Part shown: positions 1 through 7,630 of the stretch, in pieces
Position numbering within the stretch: the stretch's first letter is position 1
Layout: every line of letters begins with the position of its first letter
Origin: Flavobacterium sp.
GTDB lineage: Bacteria > Bacteroidota > Bacteroidia > Flavobacteriales > Flavobacteriaceae
Length of the DNA stretch: 58,881 nt
NCBI GenBank assembly: GCA_014378065.1
Contig: JACMOK010000040.1
Coordinates: forward strand, 1-58,881
Direction: 5' to 3'
Notes under the pieces: model-generated
Seen by the model: only the letters and a program-made list of their open reading frames with translations
Told to the model about the DNA's origin: nothing
The model's database searches: none
Translations under genes and position numbers: made by a program

Positions 1-168
1 ATCATGTGTAAACAGCGCAATATCAACCTTGTTGTAGACATTACCCCAGTTTGGATGATGACCCATTTTTTCGGCTGCAAAGGCTACCTCGGTCATAAAA
101 GTAAAAGCTTCTACAAAGTCCTTGAACTCGAAGCTGCGTTTGAGTTGATTGTTTTCTTCTTTCCACAT
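1..168 (-). CDS. phhB: 4a-hydroxytetrahydrobiopterin dehydratase (pterin carbinolamine dehydratase), 3' end cut by window
   Basis: Reading the minus strand from the ATG at 166-168 gives 56 uninterrupted codons to the window edge. The protein begins [18 protein letters not shown] and contains [20 protein letters not shown] followed by [13 protein letters not shown]. The AE-x3-HHP-x-W core and the later L-x-THD are the signature of the PhhB/DCoH family, which dehydrates 4a-hydroxytetrahydrobiopterin during pterin recycling for aromatic amino-acid hydroxylation; the clustered histidines are the catalytic ones. The family is usually about 95-110 residues, so roughly the C-terminal third lies outside the window. 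The start is supported by an A-rich upstream stretch and by family length. The bases from 169 to 346 hold no recognisable gene. Confidence 0.88.
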   Translation of the reverse strand, partial: MWKEENNQLKRSFEFKDFVEAFTFMTEVAFAAEKMGHHPNWGNVYNKVDIALFTHD

Positions 169-346
169 TGGCTTATTTTTTTAATATTTTTTGCTTTACT
201 CTAAGCAATGGCAATAGCTTGTTTTCGTTATGTTATAATTGTGTCGGATTTTCCAGCGGGTAACTTTTCTTTTTTAATTCGCGCGTCACTTTTATTACCG
301 TTTTTTTAGTAGTACTTGTTTTATTCCCTTATTCGTTTTGTATATG

Positions 347-380
347 AGAATAGGCATAAATAAATTCTTATGCCTATTCT
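347..380 (-). terminator. Perfect 13-bp hairpin, probable end of the stress operon
   Basis: AGAATAGGCATAA at 347-359 is exactly complementary to TTATGCCTATTCT at 368-380, with an 8-base loop. It lies 17 bases past the stop of the DUF2383 gene and before the next minus-strand gene (phhB). No long T run follows on the minus strand, so it may act as a 3'-end stabiliser rather than a classical terminator. Confidence 0.65.
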
Positions 381-397
381 TATAGATTGGGTTTTTA

Positions 398-856
398 TCA
401 ATCAGCCGAAACTAAATCCCTCATGGATTTTACTTTGTCATGATCGGCCTTTAATGATGTGTGCTGTGCTTTAATCATGGTTTGTTGTTCTAGATTTAAG
501 TTTTCTATGTCATCTTCCAATACCTTTTCGTAAGTTTCTTTAGCCTGGTCTTCGCCATATTCACAAGAGTTAAGGATAGCTTTGCGGTCTTTGCCTGTGA
601 GTGCTGCTTTTACATCCATCCACACACGAAAGAATTTTCCAATAGTCAATGTGCCTTCTGCTACTGTTCCGCCTAACTTGTTGACTTCACTCGTTAATTC
701 CTGTTTGCATTTTTGACTCGTCGAAGAGAATTGTGCAAAGAGTGTTTTCAAATCTTGCTCTTCAGTTTCTTTACTTGCTGTTTCGTAACCTTCAATTCTG
801 TCGTTGTTGATGGTGACAAGTGTGTTGAGCGCTGCAATTGTTTTTTCGTTTTCCAT
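398..856 (-). CDS. PA2169-type four-helix-bundle protein (DUF2383)
   Basis: A 152-residue soluble helical protein starting MENEKTIAALNTLVTINNDR, followed by a charged helical run (EGYETASKETEEQDLKTLF) and a C-terminal helix with LKADHDKVKSMRDL. This is the pattern of the DUF2383/PA2169 ferritin-like four-helix family, often found with general stress genes; its biochemical role is unknown. A longer reading from 901 would overlap the upstream dehydrogenase, whereas the ATG at 854-856 leaves a 28-base gap and has an A-rich leader, so I chose it. It is last in the four-gene minus-strand run (2990, 2065, 885, 398) and is followed by a strong hairpin. Confidence 0.8.
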   Translation of the reverse strand: MENEKTIAALNTLVTINNDRIEGYETASKETEEQDLKTLFAQFSSTSQKCKQELTSEVNKLGGTVAEGTLTIGKFFRVWMDVKAALTGKDRKAILNSCEYGEDQAKETYEKVLEDDIENLNLEQQTMIKAQHTSLKADHDKVKSMRDLVSAD

Positions 857-884
857 TTTTTTTGTTTTTATGTTAATTATACTA

Positions 885-2054
885 TTACTTTTCCGTAGCA
901 ATTTTGTGAGACGATTTAATTTCTGGTTTTAAAATAATTTTTGTCCATCCGTTATCACGTTTGTCAAAATGTTTATAAGCGTCAGGAGCATCCTCTAAAG
1001 AAAGCTCATGTGAAACAATTTGTGAAGGAATGGCTTTACCTGCCGAAATAAGTGTGGACAGTTGGCGATTGTATGATTTTACATTGGCTTGACCAGTTGA
1101 GATACATTGCCCTTTCATCCAAAAATTTCCGAAATCAAAAGCCATTTTACCTTCTTGTTGTAATGGTTCTTTTGATTTAGGATCTTTAGGAACAAATACA
1201 CCAACCACACCAATGCAACCTGTGGCTTTCACTGACATAACCAATTCATTCATGGTAATGTTGGAATGTTCTGTCCCATGCTTATCGCAGCACTGGTAGC
1301 CGACACACTCGCAGCCTTTATCAGCACCCAGGCCTTTTGTTAATTCAAGTACCTGATCAACTGCGGGCGCTTTGGAAAAATCAATGGGAATTGCTCCCAT
1401 TTTTTCTGCCAGTGCTAATCTTTCTTTATTATTATCTACCACCATAATTTTTGATGCCCCTTTAATACTTGCAGAAAGTGCCGCCATTAAACCAACCGGA
1501 CCTGCACCATAAATAACTACCGAATCTCCGGGCATTACTCGGGCTAATTCGGTTGCATGGTAACCTGTAGGGAAGATATCTGACAGCATCACGTAATCGT
1601 TTTCTTTTTCAACAGCATCTTCAGGAAGCTTTAAGCAATTAAAATCACCATAAGGCACTCTTAAATATTCTGCTTGTCCGCCACTATACGGGCCCATTCC
1701 TGCAAAGCCATAAGCGGCACCCGCAAATCCGGGATTCATGGTAAGACAATAACCGGTAAGGCCTCTTTCACAATTTTGGCAATGTCCGCATCCAATATTA
1801 AATGGCATGCAAACGATGTCTCCAACTTTAATTTGTGTTACAGCTTTTCCTATTTCAACCACCTTGCCCATATTTTCATGGCCAAGTATATTTCCTTGCG
1901 CCATGTCAGTGCGACCTTCATACATGTGCAGGTCGGAGCCACAAATATTTGCGGAAGTTATTTTTACCAGCACATCGGTGGGCATTTCAATTTTTGCATC
2001 TGGCATTTCTGTAACTCTTACATCGTATGCGCCATAATAAACTAATGCTTTCAT
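885..2054 (-). CDS. Zinc-dependent alcohol dehydrogenase, glutathione-independent formaldehyde dehydrogenase-like
   Basis: A 389-residue medium-chain dehydrogenase. The N-terminal GroES-like domain has the catalytic zinc cysteine C38 (NICGSDLH), GHE at 58-60, and a structural zinc cluster C89/C92/C95/C103 (CGHCQNC then GYC). The Rossmann fold shows GAGPVGL from residue 183. The length and the insert after the zinc cluster (FAGAAYGFAGMGPYSGGQAEY) fit the group annotated as glutathione-independent formaldehyde dehydrogenase. That group uses NAD(H) to oxidise or dismutate aldehydes; the true substrate cannot be read from sequence. It lies 10 bases after an alpha/beta hydrolase and 28 before DUF2383, so an operon with a detoxification or general stress role is a fair inference. 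Confidence 0.87.
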   Translation of the reverse strand: MKALVYYGAYDVRVTEMPDAKIEMPTDVLVKITSANICGSDLHMYEGRTDMAQGNILGHENMGKVVEIGKAVTQIKVGDIVCMPFNIGCGHCQNCERGLTGYCLTMNPGFAGAAYGFAGMGPYSGGQAEYLRVPYGDFNCLKLPEDAVEKENDYVMLSDIFPTGYHATELARVMPGDSVVIYGAGPVGLMAALSASIKGASKIMVVDNNKERLALAEKMGAIPIDFSKAPAVDQVLELTKGLGADKGCECVGYQCCDKHGTEHSNITMNELVMSVKATGCIGVVGVFVPKDPKSKEPLQQEGKMAFDFGNFWMKGQCISTGQANVKSYNRQLSTLISAGKAIPSQIVSHELSLEDAPDAYKHFDKRDNGWTKIILKPEIKSSHKIATEK

Positions 2055-2064
2055 ATTTAAATTG

Positions 2065-2961
2065 TTAATTATGTAAACTGAAAGTGTTTGATTTTTGTTC
2101 TTCCGTAGATTGATAAACTGAATCTTCCTTAGATATAAAATTCAGCAAGTCCGCGTTTAGTTTTTCTTTTTCTGTGATAAATAAGCCATGCGGTGCATTA
2201 GCGTAGACAATATATTTAGCATGAGGAAGAAGTGCTGCTGTTTTATCTCCTGATATATTGACAGGAACAGTTTTATCAGCATCGCCATGAATAATTAGAA
2301 CAGGAATATCAATTTTTTTCAAATCGGTTCTAAAATCAGTTTCCGAAAAGGACCGCAAACAATCAACAGTCGCGTTTGAGGAACTCATTAAGCATTGCAT
2401 TTGATTCCATTGCAACATGGCTTTGCTGATGGGTTGATTTAACATATCGACTCCGTAGAATTGTTTGCCAAATTCTTTAAGAAATTCTGGACGGTCAGCA
2501 GATATTTTATCCACCATATCGTCAAACATTTCTTTTTTGACACCTTCGGGATTGTCATCGGTTTTGAGCATGTATGGTGTTACGGAGCTAATTAAAACAA
2601 CTTTCTCAATTTTTTCGGTTCCATATTTTCCAATGTACCGGGCAATTTCTCCTCCACCCATTGAAAAGCCCACAAGTGTAACTTCGGAGAGATTTAATTG
2701 TGTAATTAATTCATTTAAATCCTCGGCAAGAGTATCATAATCATACCTTTCCCAAGGCCGATCCGATTTTCCAAAACCTCTTCGGTCATAAGCGATGCAT
2801 CTTAGATTATGTTTCGGTAGTTCCGCCAATTGGTATTCCCACATTTCATGATTTAATGGCCAACCATGAATAAACAGTACCGGTTTGCCTGTGCCGTATT
2901 CCTGATAAAAAATATTTATGGAGGTTTTTGCATTTCCTGATGTTGTTTTAATGAAGCTCAT
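2065..2961 (-). CDS. Alpha/beta hydrolase, non-heme chloroperoxidase-like
   Basis: A 298-residue alpha/beta-hydrolase with the oxyanion-hole motif HGWP (32-35), nucleophile elbow GFSMGG with Ser100, acid region GDADKTVP (about 226-233) and catalytic histidine in NAPHGL (His258). The triad is complete. Closest in pattern are the esterases called chloroperoxidase-like, which hydrolyse small esters and can perhydrolyse; the physiological substrate is unknown. Residues past about 280 form a short polar tail not needed for the fold. No signal peptide, so cytoplasmic. It sits 28 bases behind the FMN-binding protein and 10 ahead of the dehydrogenase in the same minus-strand operon. Confidence 0.87.
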   Translation of the reverse strand: MSFIKTTSGNAKTSINIFYQEYGTGKPVLFIHGWPLNHEMWEYQLAELPKHNLRCIAYDRRGFGKSDRPWERYDYDTLAEDLNELITQLNLSEVTLVGFSMGGGEIARYIGKYGTEKIEKVVLISSVTPYMLKTDDNPEGVKKEMFDDMVDKISADRPEFLKEFGKQFYGVDMLNQPISKAMLQWNQMQCLMSSSNATVDCLRSFSETDFRTDLKKIDIPVLIIHGDADKTVPVNISGDKTAALLPHAKYIVYANAPHGLFITEKEKLNADLLNFISKEDSVYQSTEEQKSNTFSLHN

Positions 2962-2989
2962 TTTTTTATTTTTTTTAATTATTTTTTCT

Positions 2990-3499
2990 TTAGATGCTTA
3001 TTGCGCCTTCAGTACTTGTAACTAAATTTGTTCCTGTAGCGACAGAGGCAATCATTTTAAAAAAGTTTATCATTTGGTTGCCCTCGGTATCCCAGTAATA
3101 GGCGTTTGTTGGGATCACTTTTATTATGGAAATAGAAGGATCGTCTTTTCCTTCTTTAAACCAAATTTTGGCTACAGGCGTCCATAATTCCTCAATTTTT
3201 GCTTTGTCCAAAATTATTTCTGCTTCACCGTTTACAACCAGGTAACTGCCTTTTGCGGGATGAGAGAAAAAGAGTTGCACCTTTTTATCTGCTACAATCG
3301 CCCTGTTTTTTTCGCTGTCCTTTTCACTAAAAAACCAGATATTACCTTGGTCGCACACTTTTATTGCTGACATTGGTGTGCAGGTCGCGCCATCATCTGT
3401 TTTAAGATTAGTGCAGAAAAGACAGATTTTTATTTCATCGACCAAACTTTTTAATTTGTCGATGGCTTCTTTGTTGTTGAGATTTTCAGTATTGCTCAT
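2990..3499 (-). CDS. Pyridoxamine 5'-phosphate oxidase-related general stress protein (FMN-binding split barrel)
   Basis: A 169-residue protein. CLFCTNLKTDDGATCTPMSA, IWFFSEKDSEKNRAI and the strand QLFFSHPAKGSYLVVNGEAE are typical of the split-barrel flavin-binding family annotated as general stress protein 26-like. WTPVAKIWFKEGKDDP and YYWDTEGN are shared almost word for word with the paralogue at 9828-10361 (WNPMLKTWFTEGVNDP, YYWDTKHG). Members bind FMN, F420 or heme; the ligand here is unproven. It is the first gene of the minus-strand operon and is preceded by a long AT-rich region that should hold the promoter. Confidence 0.85.
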   Translation of the reverse strand: MSNTENLNNKEAIDKLKSLVDEIKICLFCTNLKTDDGATCTPMSAIKVCDQGNIWFFSEKDSEKNRAIVADKKVQLFFSHPAKGSYLVVNGEAEIILDKAKIEELWTPVAKIWFKEGKDDPSISIIKVIPTNAYYWDTEGNQMINFFKMIASVATGTNLVTSTEGAISI

Positions 3500-4160
3500 A
3501 GGATTTTTTTTATTTAGTGATAATTAGAATTTCGAATATTTTTTTAACGAACCAAAGAATAATCAAGGTGTATTTTTTGGTTTGTAAATGTCGTATTTAC
3601 AGATGTTTTGGTGTTTAAATAGTTGCATTATTTTTTTAATTGTATCACGATAAAAAGATTTTTTAATTTATATATTACAAAATTGCATTTCTTTTAAAAC
3701 TTATTAATTACAGAATAATTTAAAAAAATTGCATAATTTTATGTATCACTCAAAACCCAAGGCCCGTTTTAAAAATGAAAGACAGTTCAGGGAAATTAGC
3801 AGTATTTATCACGCAACCTCAGAATGGGAATTTTAAATTAATGATAAGGAGGTATTTTTAAAAAACAGATTATCTTGTAGTATTAATAAATTAAAATCTA
3901 TCACATAATCAGAACTGCTTGAATGGCGTAGACAGCAATTTCCGACTAGCCGCAACTCAACCTCTACACATAAAAATGTTGGTAGCTTTCCTGAACGCTC
4001 AATGATTGATGGAAAACTTTTCGTATCCAATAATCGTCTAATGTAAATCCCGGATTGGCTGTCAGATATCCAGAAATCAAAGCAGATGCTGGGTTGGGGA
4101 TAGACCACCAGGAAACTAAGCTATAATTGAGTTCCATCCAACAATGTGATGATATGTTTG
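3500..4160. other. AT-rich upstream region of the stress operon plus unassigned, probably decayed sequence
   Basis: Bases 3500 to about 3770 are very AT-rich and should hold the promoter of the minus-strand stress operon. TTGCAT occurs three times (3623, 3683, 3729), each in an A/T-run context. From 3775 an ATG opens a 44-codon frame ending near 3906 that I do not recognise. From about 3910 to 4160 short protein-like stretches appear in changing plus-strand frames (for example NPGLAVRYPEIKADAG near 4045-4095), which suggests the decayed gene annotated next began further upstream. Minus-strand open frames at 3833-4108 and 3964-4167 resemble no family I know. Confidence 0.45.
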
Positions 4161-4560
4161 CAAGCAAATAGCACTGTAGGTCCCTTTGCAGTTATTGCAC
4201 CCGATACTGCGGTTTCCGGTGTATTGGAATTCCGCTGCCATTGTTACTCATGGTAATTTGGGAAGTTGTTTCGCAGCTTCTGGAAATGGAAATGCGACGA
4301 CGGCGGCAGTTTTCATTTTTTATCCCAACCCGTAAAAACCTCAGTATCGCATGTAACTTAAGGAAACGCATACCGCATTGTCAACGCATTAATTCTGCAA
4401 GTTGCCAGAGGTATCGTAGAAATGAATAGCGTTGACTTTGGCGACCTATCGAAGGGATACCTATTTACTATAAGTACCCGTCGATGGGACAAAAGCTTTT
4501 GAAGCATTTTCACGAGCTTTAATTTCTGGAATTAGCGTTGCAATTTTTGTTTTAGCATAA
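4161..4560 (+). pseudogene. Decayed 3' end of a T9SS-secreted protein (sorting-domain relic)
   Basis: Translated piecewise, this stretch gives a degenerate T9SS C-terminal sorting domain. Block A (4161-4229) reads QANSTVGPFAVIAPDTAVSG. Block B, shifted (4228-4332), reads NSAAIVTHGNLG then ends FIFYPNP before a stop. Block C, shifted back (from 4332), reads VKTSVSHVT, a stop near 4359, then AYRIVNALILQVARGIVEMN and VDFGDLSKGYLFTIST. Block D, shifted again (from 4486), reads GTKAFEAFSRALISGI and ends at TAA 4558-4560. YPNP at the start, a GDLSKG-Y-LF-I-T turn and GTKAF near the end are the hallmarks of the type A sorting domain. At least three frameshifts and one stop show it is dead. It lies directly upstream of an intact T9SS cargo gene. 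Confidence 0.75.
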
Positions 4561-4739
4561 TATTGAACAGCCGTAAGAAATTTGTAACGCTGTTTTTATA
4601 GAATCTCATTATCATTTTTTATCTTTTATATCAGCGCAATTCCATAACTTATAAATAAAATGCTATAACACTAATGACGAGAATGAACACCACCTTGCGA
4701 CCGTTGCAGAAATCCATTTGCAATGTAACCTATATATAT

Positions 4740-6347
4740 ATGAGAACTAAATTACTTTACGCTTTCACCACACTTATCATGGTGTTGCCGCTTTTAACGC
4801 TTTCACAAACTCCTGTATTGGGAACCGCCGCCAATTTTGTGCTATTTTCGACCAATGGTGCCGTAACCAACTCAGGCATATCGCATTTAACCGGTAATGT
4901 GGGAACAAATAATGGTTTAAGCACTGGTTTTGGCAATATCGACGGTGTTATGCACGACAATGATGGTGCGACAGCACAATGCGCGACCGATTTGCTTTTA
5001 GCCTATAATCAGTTAGACAGTGCAATTCCTACTTTCTTTCCGGCTCCGCTATTGGGAAATGGTCAGGTTTTGAATGCTGGTGTATATTTTATATCGGCTG
5101 CTACTGTGCTGAACGGAAATTTGACTCTGGATGCGCAAAACAATCCCAATGCCGTGTTTATTGTACAGATTGAAGCCGCTTTTTCATCCAATGCCAATGC
5201 AGCAGTGCTGTTGACAAATGGTGCTCAAGCTTGTAACGTCTTTTGGAAGATAGAAGGATTAGTGAGTCTGTCTGCAGGCACGTCGATGAAGGGCACCATT
5301 ATCGCGCACAATGCAGCAATCAATATGAATACCAACAACACACTAGAAGGTCGGGCTCTTTCGACTACCGGTGCTGTAAGTGTTGATGGCGTGCTGTCTT
5401 ACACTCCGATTGGATGCGGCAGTCCGGTACTCAATGGCCCAACAGCGCCTGTATTAGGTACAGCAGCTTGCTATGCTTTGTTTTCAGGCAGTGGCCCGGT
5501 GATGAATGACGGCATTACTTATGTTACTGGCGACGTCGGCACAAACTCAGGCTTGACTACCGGATTTAATGCGGTAAATGTTACAGGAACAATTCACTCC
5601 CAGCCAGACACCTCTACCGCTCAGGCAGCTTCTGACCTTATGGTTGCTTACGATTATTTGAATGTATTGACTGAAGACATTAAATTGCTATACCCTGCTG
5701 CTTTTGGTAACGATTTGGTCCTCACACCACATACCTACTTGCTTGACGCAGCGACAGTATTTACCAACACACTTTACCTAAATGCCCAAGGCAATAGTGA
5801 CGCGGTTTTTGTCATTAAAATTAATGGCGCACTTTCAACAAGTACTTATGCGAATGTTATATTGACAAACGGCGCACAATCAAAAAATGTGTATTGGAAA
5901 ATAGAAGGCGCCACTTCAATTAGTGATTACTCCTCTTTTAAAGGAACCATTATTGGAAACAACGGTGCTGTTGATTTTTCAACCGGAGTTGTATTAGATG
6001 GTCGTGCCTTTTCTACAACAGGTGCGTTAACAACCACTGCCATTACTGCGACAATGCCAGCTGGGTGCGTCCCGTTGGGGTTAAACGGACCCACCGCAAA
6101 TAGCGAGCGCATAGCCGTTTATCCCAACCCTTTTGAAGCAACGCTAACGATACAATGGAACCAACAGCACGATGAAAAGTCGACGCTCTCGTTGTATGAC
6201 GTATTGGGACGCTTGGTCATGCATGCGGTTTTAGCGCAAGAAGAGAATACAATTCCCGCGGGTCATTTGCCTGCCGGGGTGTATTTTTATAAAATCATGT
6301 CTGAGGATAAAATAATTCAAACTGGCAAATTGGTGTCGAAACCATAA
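4740..6347 (+). CDS. Ice-binding-family protein with two DUF3494 domains and a T9SS sorting domain
   Basis: A 535-residue secreted protein from the ATG at 4740, where a signal peptide starts at once (MRTKLLYAFTTLIMVLPLLT, cut near LSQT). An earlier in-frame ATG at 4674 would add 22 residues before the signal, so I reject it. Two DUF3494-type ice-binding domains follow, about residues 28-222 and 238-437, each starting PVLGTAA and sharing TGNVGTNNGL/TGDVGTNSGL, VFWKIEG/VYWKIEG, KGTIIAHNAAI/KGTIIGNNGAV and GRALSTTGAV/GRAFSTTGAL. Residues about 455-535 are a T9SS type A sorting domain (YPNP at 461-464, LPAGVYFYKI, TGKLV). Known single-domain relatives bind ice crystals or serve as adhesins. Surface or extracellular location is well supported; ice binding is inferred from family. 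Confidence 0.88.
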   Translation: MRTKLLYAFTTLIMVLPLLTLSQTPVLGTAANFVLFSTNGAVTNSGISHLTGNVGTNNGLSTGFGNIDGVMHDNDGATAQCATDLLLAYNQLDSAIPTFFPAPLLGNGQVLNAGVYFISAATVLNGNLTLDAQNNPNAVFIVQIEAAFSSNANAAVLLTNGAQACNVFWKIEGLVSLSAGTSMKGTIIAHNAAINMNTNNTLEGRALSTTGAVSVDGVLSYTPIGCGSPVLNGPTAPVLGTAACYALFSGSGPVMNDGITYVTGDVGTNSGLTTGFNAVNVTGTIHSQPDTSTAQAASDLMVAYDYLNVLTEDIKLLYPAAFGNDLVLTPHTYLLDAATVFTNTLYLNAQGNSDAVFVIKINGALSTSTYANVILTNGAQSKNVYWKIEGATSISDYSSFKGTIIGNNGAVDFSTGVVLDGRAFSTTGALTTTAITATMPAGCVPLGLNGPTANSERIAVYPNPFEATLTIQWNQQHDEKSTLSLYDVLGRLVMHAVLAQEENTIPAGHLPAGVYFYKIMSEDKIIQTGKLVSKP

Positions 6348-6383
6348 CGTCTGCCAAAAACAAATAGTTTATTACAGTTTATG

Positions 6384-6410
6384 AAAAAGCCACAGTATTG
6401 TGGCTTTTTT
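6384..6410 (+). terminator. Rho-independent terminator after the ice-binding gene
   Basis: AAAAAGCCACA at 6384-6394 pairs with TGTGGCTTTTT at 6399-6409 across a GTAT loop and runs into T residues, 36 bases past the stop codon. Confidence 0.88.
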
Positions 6411-6541
6411 CGATTCAAAATTTTATGAACCATTGATTTGATTTTGTTTGTAAAATATAACTATAAATGTTTAAAGTATAACTATATCCTTTTGAGCAGC
6501 AACTAACTTTGAATTATTATAACAATTTAAAACATATCATT

Positions 6542-6658
6542 ATGAAAACTACAGATTTAAAAGACACCAAATCTGGTGCTAAAAGTGCTACCGCAGATAA
6601 AAAAACAACTGCCAAAGCAAGTACAACAAAAAGTACCGCTAAAAACGCCAAAAAGTAA
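6542..6658 (+). CDS. Small Lys/Thr/Ala-rich basic protein (38 aa)
   Basis: ATG at 6542 opens a 38-codon frame: MKTTDLKDTKSGAKSATADK followed by KTTAKASTTKSTAKNAKK and TAA at 6656-6658. Composition is almost only Lys, Thr, Ala, Ser and Asp with no hydrophobic core, so it should be disordered and strongly basic, resembling a histone H1-type tail. It stops 6 bases before an acidic protein gene, and the same arrangement (short basic-leaning protein then acidic protein) recurs at 13888-14394. Nucleic-acid binding is a guess from charge only. The A-rich leader and the tight spacing support it as a real gene. Confidence 0.65.
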   Translation: MKTTDLKDTKSGAKSATADKKTTAKASTTKSTAKNAKK

Positions 6659-6664
6659 ATTATT

Positions 6665-6922
6665 ATGGAAGCGGAAAATAGCAATGATAATTTTGGACAA
6701 AACCAAAGTTTTCAAATAGAAGATCAGATAGACGGTAACTTAGCTGGAAATTTAGACAAGGACCAGCGGTATGGAACGCCTGACGATACTAATGCTGATC
6801 GTAACAATGAAGAAGATCGTGAAGACGAAGACTTAGAGCAAGACGATTATGATTCAGACGGAGATTCGGACGACAATGATCAAGGAGAGGCTGATTTGGA
6901 CACCGATCGCTCAAGTTTTTAG
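6665..6922 (+). CDS. Acidic, disordered hydrophilic protein (85 aa)
   Basis: An 85-residue protein dominated by Asp, Glu and Asn. It opens MEAENSNDNFGQNQSFQIED, and its second half is an acidic tract (NNEEDREDEDLEQDD then SDGDSDDNDQGEADLD). No hydrophobic core or membrane segment is visible, so it is expected to be disordered. I do not recognise a family. It follows the basic 38-residue protein by 6 bases and ends in a strong terminator, so the two form a bicistronic unit. The 116-residue protein at 14044 has the same character (Asp/Glu/Asn/Ser-rich, ending with a Phe-containing tail). Confidence 0.7.
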   Translation: MEAENSNDNFGQNQSFQIEDQIDGNLAGNLDKDQRYGTPDDTNADRNNEEDREDEDLEQDDYDSDGDSDDNDQGEADLDTDRSSF

Positions 6923-6955
6923 TGAGACCTGATAAATTTCACCACTATCCTAATC

Positions 6956-6992
6956 AAAAAGGACCTTGCTTGTTTTGCAAAGTCCTTTTTTT
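6956..6992 (+). terminator. Rho-independent terminator of the basic/acidic pair
   Basis: AAAAAGGACCTTGC pairs with GCAAAGTCCTTTTT (one C/A mismatch) around a TTGTTTT loop and ends in a T run, about 35 bases after the acidic gene's stop. Confidence 0.85.
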
Positions 6993-7013
6993 ATTTAATA
7001 AAATAAATCTATT

Positions 7014-7391
7014 ATGAAAAATATACTCACACTACTAATATTCATGTTATCAGTCACGCTTGTTTCGGCGCAGCAATATAATAAAAAAGCAATAATGCAT
7101 AAAAGAGGTAAAAGCCTGGTAAAAGTATCAGTTCCTGCTACTGAAAAAGCGAGATTCGAAAGAAGTTCCCGAGATACAGTTAGCCGTTCATCCAACAAAA
7201 CAACCACCGGAAGTCAGGTACTCCATAATTCTGAGCCGGTCAACACCAACACAGATAACGCTGGAACTGGAGCGAAACAAGCGCCCGGAAATATGATCAT
7301 TAACAATTCTTCTGGAACCGTAAATGGTACACGGCCCGACGTTATAAACGGCAATGGCAGCGGAACAGCACCCAAACAGCCGACACGCTAG
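7014..7391 (+). CDS. Secreted or periplasmic low-complexity protein (125 aa)
   Basis: A clear signal peptide (MKNILTLLIFMLSVTLVSAQ, cut after SAQ) precedes about 105 polar residues: first a Lys/Arg-rich part (KKAIMHKRGKSLVKV), then a Ser/Thr/Asn/Gly-rich part (SSNKTTTGSQVLHNSEP, NSSGTVNGTRPDVINGNGSG). It has no cysteines and no recognised domain, so it is probably disordered outside the inner membrane. It lies 22 bases after the terminator of the basic/acidic pair and likely has its own promoter. Function unknown. Confidence 0.65.
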   Translation: MKNILTLLIFMLSVTLVSAQQYNKKAIMHKRGKSLVKVSVPATEKARFERSSRDTVSRSSNKTTTGSQVLHNSEPVNTNTDNAGTGAKQAPGNMIINNSSGTVNGTRPDVINGNGSGTAPKQPTR

Positions 7392-7400
7392 GATTAATTG

Positions 7401-7472
7401 TAGCTCTGCCGGGAATCGAACCCGGATCTAAAGTTTAGGAAACTTTTGTTCTATCCGTTGAACTACAGGGCT
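7401..7472 (-). tRNA. tRNA-Arg (anticodon CCU)
   Basis: The minus strand folds into a 72-nt cloverleaf: acceptor AGCCCTG/CAGAGCT, D stem GTTC/GAAC, anticodon stem AAAGT/ACTTT with loop TTCCTAA (anticodon CCT), T stem CCGGG/CCCGG with loop TTCGATT, and discriminator A. CCA is not encoded. Acceptor pair 4-69 is a C/A mismatch; the other six pairs are canonical. It reads the AGG arginine codon. Confidence 0.95.
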
Positions 7473-7630
7473 TTTTGAATTGCATGCGAATGTAAAAAAA
7501 AATAGTATTGTTTGTGGAAAAAAGCGATGCCTACATAGTCTTACTGGCTAATTAAAATTGCAATACATTAAAAATAGAGGTGGGGAAGGTTTTTTGTTCT
7601 TCTTACGGTTTTGATGTTGATTGTATCTAT

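Noticed and set aside
233..357. Possible short peptide starting inside the hairpin at 347-380 on the minus strand
   Set aside because: On careful triplet reading the frame from the ATG at 355-357 ends after 20 codons; a longer frame (VTRELKKKSYPLE...) lacks an ATG. Not supported as a gene.
3833..4167. Two minus-strand open frames opposite the decayed region
   Set aside because: They show no family resemblance, and the better protein-like signals in this stretch are on the plus strand in broken frames.
4674..4739. Upstream ATG of the ice-binding gene
   Set aside because: It would put 22 polar residues before the signal peptide; the ATG at 4740 starts the signal directly.
7401..7472. tRNA-Arg(CCU) as integration site of a mobile element
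   Set aside because: No integrase, direct repeat of the tRNA 3' end or composition shift is visible on either side.
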